Below are positions 61,978 through 64,000 of a stretch of DNA of 64,000 nucleotides, one piece after another (position 1 is the first letter of the stretch; the number at the start of each line of letters is the position of its first letter). This stretch comes from Pseudomonas triticifolii. GTDB taxonomy: Bacteria; Pseudomonadota; Gammaproteobacteria; Pseudomonadales; Pseudomonadaceae. The translations under genes were made by a program, and so were the position numbers. The notes below the pieces were generated by a model that saw nothing but the letters and a program-made list of their open reading frames with translations, was not told the origin of the DNA and searched no databases. Where the stretch lies: the NCBI RefSeq assembly GCF_014358015.1, contig NZ_JACONV010000001.1, positions 124,001 to 188,000 of the forward strand, in the 5' to 3' direction.

Positions 61978-62070
61978 ATGGTCGATTATGAATTCGATGA
62001 TCAGCCCGATGTTGAATGCCGTGCCCATACGGTGTTTTGCCGGGGTGAGCGGGCAGGGAGCACACAATGA
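61978..62070 (+). CDS. Short Cys-containing ORF coupled to the PP-loop gene
   Basis: Thirty codons: MVDYEFDDQPDVECRAHTVF then CRGERAGSTQ. The ATG at 61978 has AGGGA at about 7-10 bases. Its TGA (62068-62070) overlaps the ATG of the PP-loop gene (62067) as ATGA, so translation would couple. The acidic first half and two Cys might suit a small substrate or leader peptide, but a mere uORF is equally possible. No family known. Confidence 0.4.
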   Translation: MVDYEFDDQPDVECRAHTVFCRGERAGSTQ

Positions 62071-63569
62071 GCGCCATCCATGAACAGGCAATGAATTATG
62101 TATACCAGCAGGTATTGCAGCGTCTGCTGAGTTACTTTTCGCGGGCGGAGCGCACCGCGCTGCAACTGTTGATTCAGCGTCTTATCGTTGCCGCAGGCGG
62201 TATCGAGCGGATCTCTACCTTCAAGGTGCTGGTGGCGTTCGGCGGTGGCAAGGACAGTGCCTACACGCTGGCATTTGTGCGGGCTGCGCAGTTGAGCATT
62301 GCGTGTCGCGCCCCAGGAACCTTCAACCTGCGCGTGGCCAACAGGCGCCATGCAGGCATGACGCCAGCGGTCATGGAAAACATTGATCGCAGTTATGCGG
62401 CGTTGTTTCTCTACGATGATCCACGGGTTGAGATGCTGGTGTTCGATAATCAGTACACTCAAGCGTTCGAGCCGGATCTGCCTTTTTCCAGCGCAGGGCG
62501 CGAGCAGAACCGCTCCGACATGCTGGTGGCAGGGCATCTGTCGGCCGGCGATGCACGCACGACGTTCTGCAACAGCTGCTATCTGGGGTTGGCCGAGTTT
62601 CTGGGGCGAGCCTCGTCGTGGGGCAAAGGGGTCGATGCGCTGGTCAGCGGCGATTCGCGCAAGGACCAGAAGCAGTACATCACCTGGATCATGCGCCTGG
62701 CACAACGTACAGGGCAGGGGACTGGCCAGTGGAAAAACCATAACGCCAACAGCGTGCTCAGGGCGCTGGATCATGTCGGGCAGGCCTTCTATCACGAACT
62801 GTATGGAGAACCGGCTGACGTAGACAAGCCCGTTCGGCCTGTTGCCCCGCCCCTAAAGTCCAGCGCACCTGCGCTCATCGGCATTGCCGATCTGGTCGGT
62901 TGCAAGGCGGATGAGCACTGGGGGCTGCTGAGCGAGTTCCTGAATTTTCGTTTTGAAGACCTGTCATTCAGCTTCAGCGAATCCGACTGTGCAAACCCCC
63001 TATTGATGGCGCACATGCGCGGACTGACGGCGCAGTACGTTCAGGCACGCAGTTATGCCGACGGCATTGCCGAATATCTGAAGTTGGCGACTTCGCTCAT
63101 GCGCGCCAAGGGCATGCCGGCTCGGCTTATCGACCAGGCCTTGAGCGCCTATGACGGCCCTGAACGTATCGCAGTGCGTCGAAGCCTGGCCGAGGGTTTC
63201 GCTCAGGAAGGCTATGGGCTCAACGAAGTCCAACTGGTTTGCATGCTCTTTTCGCCTTTTGTGGACAATGGACGAGGGCTTGAAGCGTTTTTACGGCGGT
63301 GTCATCCGGGCATGCTGATCGCGCTCCCGGACCTGCACAAGGTGTTGTCCGGCTCGACCGCGCCTGATCAGGTCCTGAGTTGGCTGGTCGATATCAGCGG
63401 CCTGACCATCGACGGCGTGCGCAAGCTCTATGTCAAGCAGCGCGTGGACTTCAATGACGAGCGCTCGATCATCGCCAGGATTCGCGCTGCAGATCCTGAC
63501 AAGCGCCGGATCATGACCATCGACCCTTCAACCGGTGAATCTGTGCTGCAGATTGTCTCCGGGCGCTGA
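62067..63569 (+). CDS. PP-loop ATP pyrophosphatase-type protein
   Basis: A 500-aa protein with a PP-loop, VLVAFGGGKDSAYTLAFVRAA at residues 54-73 (GGGKDS replaces SGGxDS), typical of N-type ATP pyrophosphatases that adenylate a substrate for amidation, thiolation or ligation. Cys168 and Cys171 in TTFCNSCYLGLAE and the GDSRKDQKQY following belong to the same core. The C-terminal half (about 270-500) is a helical domain I do not recognise. No tRNA-modification family fits this length. The next gene is a GntR-type regulator; a biosynthetic role is inferred. Confidence 0.72.
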   Translation: MSAIHEQAMNYVYQQVLQRLLSYFSRAERTALQLLIQRLIVAAGGIERISTFKVLVAFGGGKDSAYTLAFVRAAQLSIACRAPGTFNLRVANRRHAGMTPAVMENIDRSYAALFLYDDPRVEMLVFDNQYTQAFEPDLPFSSAGREQNRSDMLVAGHLSAGDARTTFCNSCYLGLAEFLGRASSWGKGVDALVSGDSRKDQKQYITWIMRLAQRTGQGTGQWKNHNANSVLRALDHVGQAFYHELYGEPADVDKPVRPVAPPLKSSAPALIGIADLVGCKADEHWGLLSEFLNFRFEDLSFSFSESDCANPLLMAHMRGLTAQYVQARSYADGIAEYLKLATSLMRAKGMPARLIDQALSAYDGPERIAVRRSLAEGFAQEGYGLNEVQLVCMLFSPFVDNGRGLEAFLRRCHPGMLIALPDLHKVLSGSTAPDQVLSWLVDISGLTIDGVRKLYVKQRVDFNDERSIIARIRAADPDKRRIMTIDPSTGESVLQIVSGR

Positions 63570-63662
63570 ACCTGCTGTGTGCGGCGTGACCTTTGCCGAT
63601 GCGGCATGTGTCATGTCGCGACTGCCTGGGACGTTTATTGGCTCAGTGCCGGGTAATTTTCC

Positions 63663-64000
63663 ATGAAGAACAAAACGGATTTCGCTTATCAGGCGGTGTA
63701 TCGCTATCTGTTGCGTCTGGTCAACGACGCGCAGGAAAAGTCACCCTTCAAATTGCCTTCGCTGCGCCAGTTGGCGCGACGGCTCAGGGTATCGATTTCC
63801 ACGGTGCAGAGCGCCTATTCGTTGCTGGAAAAAGAAGGGCGCATCTGTTCGATGCCCAAATCGGGTTACTACACCATTGCTGCCGAACGCGGTGAAGTGG
63901 AGCGGCCATCGGATCGTCACGACGATGATCTTCTGAGTGCAATGTGCAGAAGCGCACGTCGGCCCGGAATGTGGGTGATCGGTGATGACGAACCCACCGT
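63663..64000 (+). CDS. GntR-type regulator, MocR-like, cut by window end
   Basis: At least 112 codons running off the window. The winged helix is clear: SPFKLPSLRQLARRLRVSIS and TVQSAYSLLEKEGRICSMPKSGYYT (residues 26-73), as in the GntR family. After it comes the linker of acidic and basic residues typical of MocR regulators, whose C-terminal aminotransferase domain would lie outside. The ATG at 63663 has only a weak ribosome-binding site. It is 93 bp after the PP-loop gene and possibly regulates it. Confidence 0.7.
   Translation, partial: MKNKTDFAYQAVYRYLLRLVNDAQEKSPFKLPSLRQLARRLRVSISTVQSAYSLLEKEGRICSMPKSGYYTIAAERGEVERPSDRHDDDLLSAMCRSARRPGMWVIGDDEPT

Noticed and set aside
1..64000. CRISPR array, tRNA or rRNA gene, prophage
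   Set aside because: No regularly spaced direct repeats, no cloverleaf or rRNA sequence, and no run of phage structural genes was seen; the lone recombinase at 32 kb has no phage neighbours.

Overview
The window is chromosomal DNA from a Pseudomonas of the P. syringae group. The evidence is a moderately high G+C content, a glgA-treZ-malQ-treY-glgX trehalose/glycogen operon, zwf next to a short-form gnd, an MvaT-family nucleoid protein, a complete mexEF-oprN pump, and MexT- and MexS-like genes. Assignments come from reading the proteins and motifs by eye; no database search was run.

Layout. 1-4 kb: the end of a protocatechuate block (pcaD), a LysR regulator, azoR and an exported alpha/beta hydrolase. 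4-18 kb, minus strand: a tightly overlapping operon, read glgA > treZ > malQ > treY > DUF2934 > glgX > acyl-CoA dehydrogenase-like > PIG-L deacetylase > methyltransferase > family 2 glycosyltransferase. The first part makes and trims alpha-glucans and converts them to trehalose; the last four genes form an uncharacterised module. 18.6-25 kb, plus strand: a GNAT protein, then gnd > zwf > HAD phosphatase > GH15 glucosidase, tying NADPH supply to glucan turnover. 25-27.2 kb: alkB and small genes (DUF1883, two lipoproteins). 27.4-31 kb: galU, gor and a PAS histidine kinase. 31-33.3 kb: a KfrA-like coiled-coil DNA-binding protein divergent from a tyrosine recombinase, with an inverted repeat between them. 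33.3-36.2 kb: ahpC, ahpF, gloA.

36.3-39.4 kb: an exported DUF4946 protein, a gene-free stretch with an antisense terminator (possible sRNA), an MvaT-family protein and a TPR protein. 39.5-45.4 kb: oprN, mexF, mexE, with a candidate MexT box upstream. 45.6-49.3 kb: an SDR oxidoreductase, a haloacid dehalogenase and an OPT transporter, with a dispersed repeat and a REP-like pair. 49.7-52.4 kb: nemA, a DJ-1/PfpI protein and nemR, linked by three copies of the same operator core. 53-59.2 kb: a mixed-strand cluster of immunity-type genes (SUKH/SMI1-like, Imm22, DUF4375, a duplicated immunity-like domain) with truncated relatives and no toxin gene; a carboxypeptidase G2 gene sits inside it. 59.2-61.5 kb: divergent mexT and mexS, which in P. 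aeruginosa adjoin mexEF-oprN but here lie about 14 kb away. 62-64 kb: a 30-codon ORF overlapping a PP-loop ATPase gene, then a GntR-type regulator cut by the window end.

The most promising undescribed material is (i) the four-gene module behind glgX, (ii) the toxin-less immunity cluster inside a broken-up mexTS/mexEF-oprN region, and (iii) the PP-loop/short-peptide unit at the right edge. Much of the rest serves osmotic, oxidative and electrophile stress: trehalose, glutathione reductase, AhpCF, glyoxalase, NemA/DJ-1 and MexEF.
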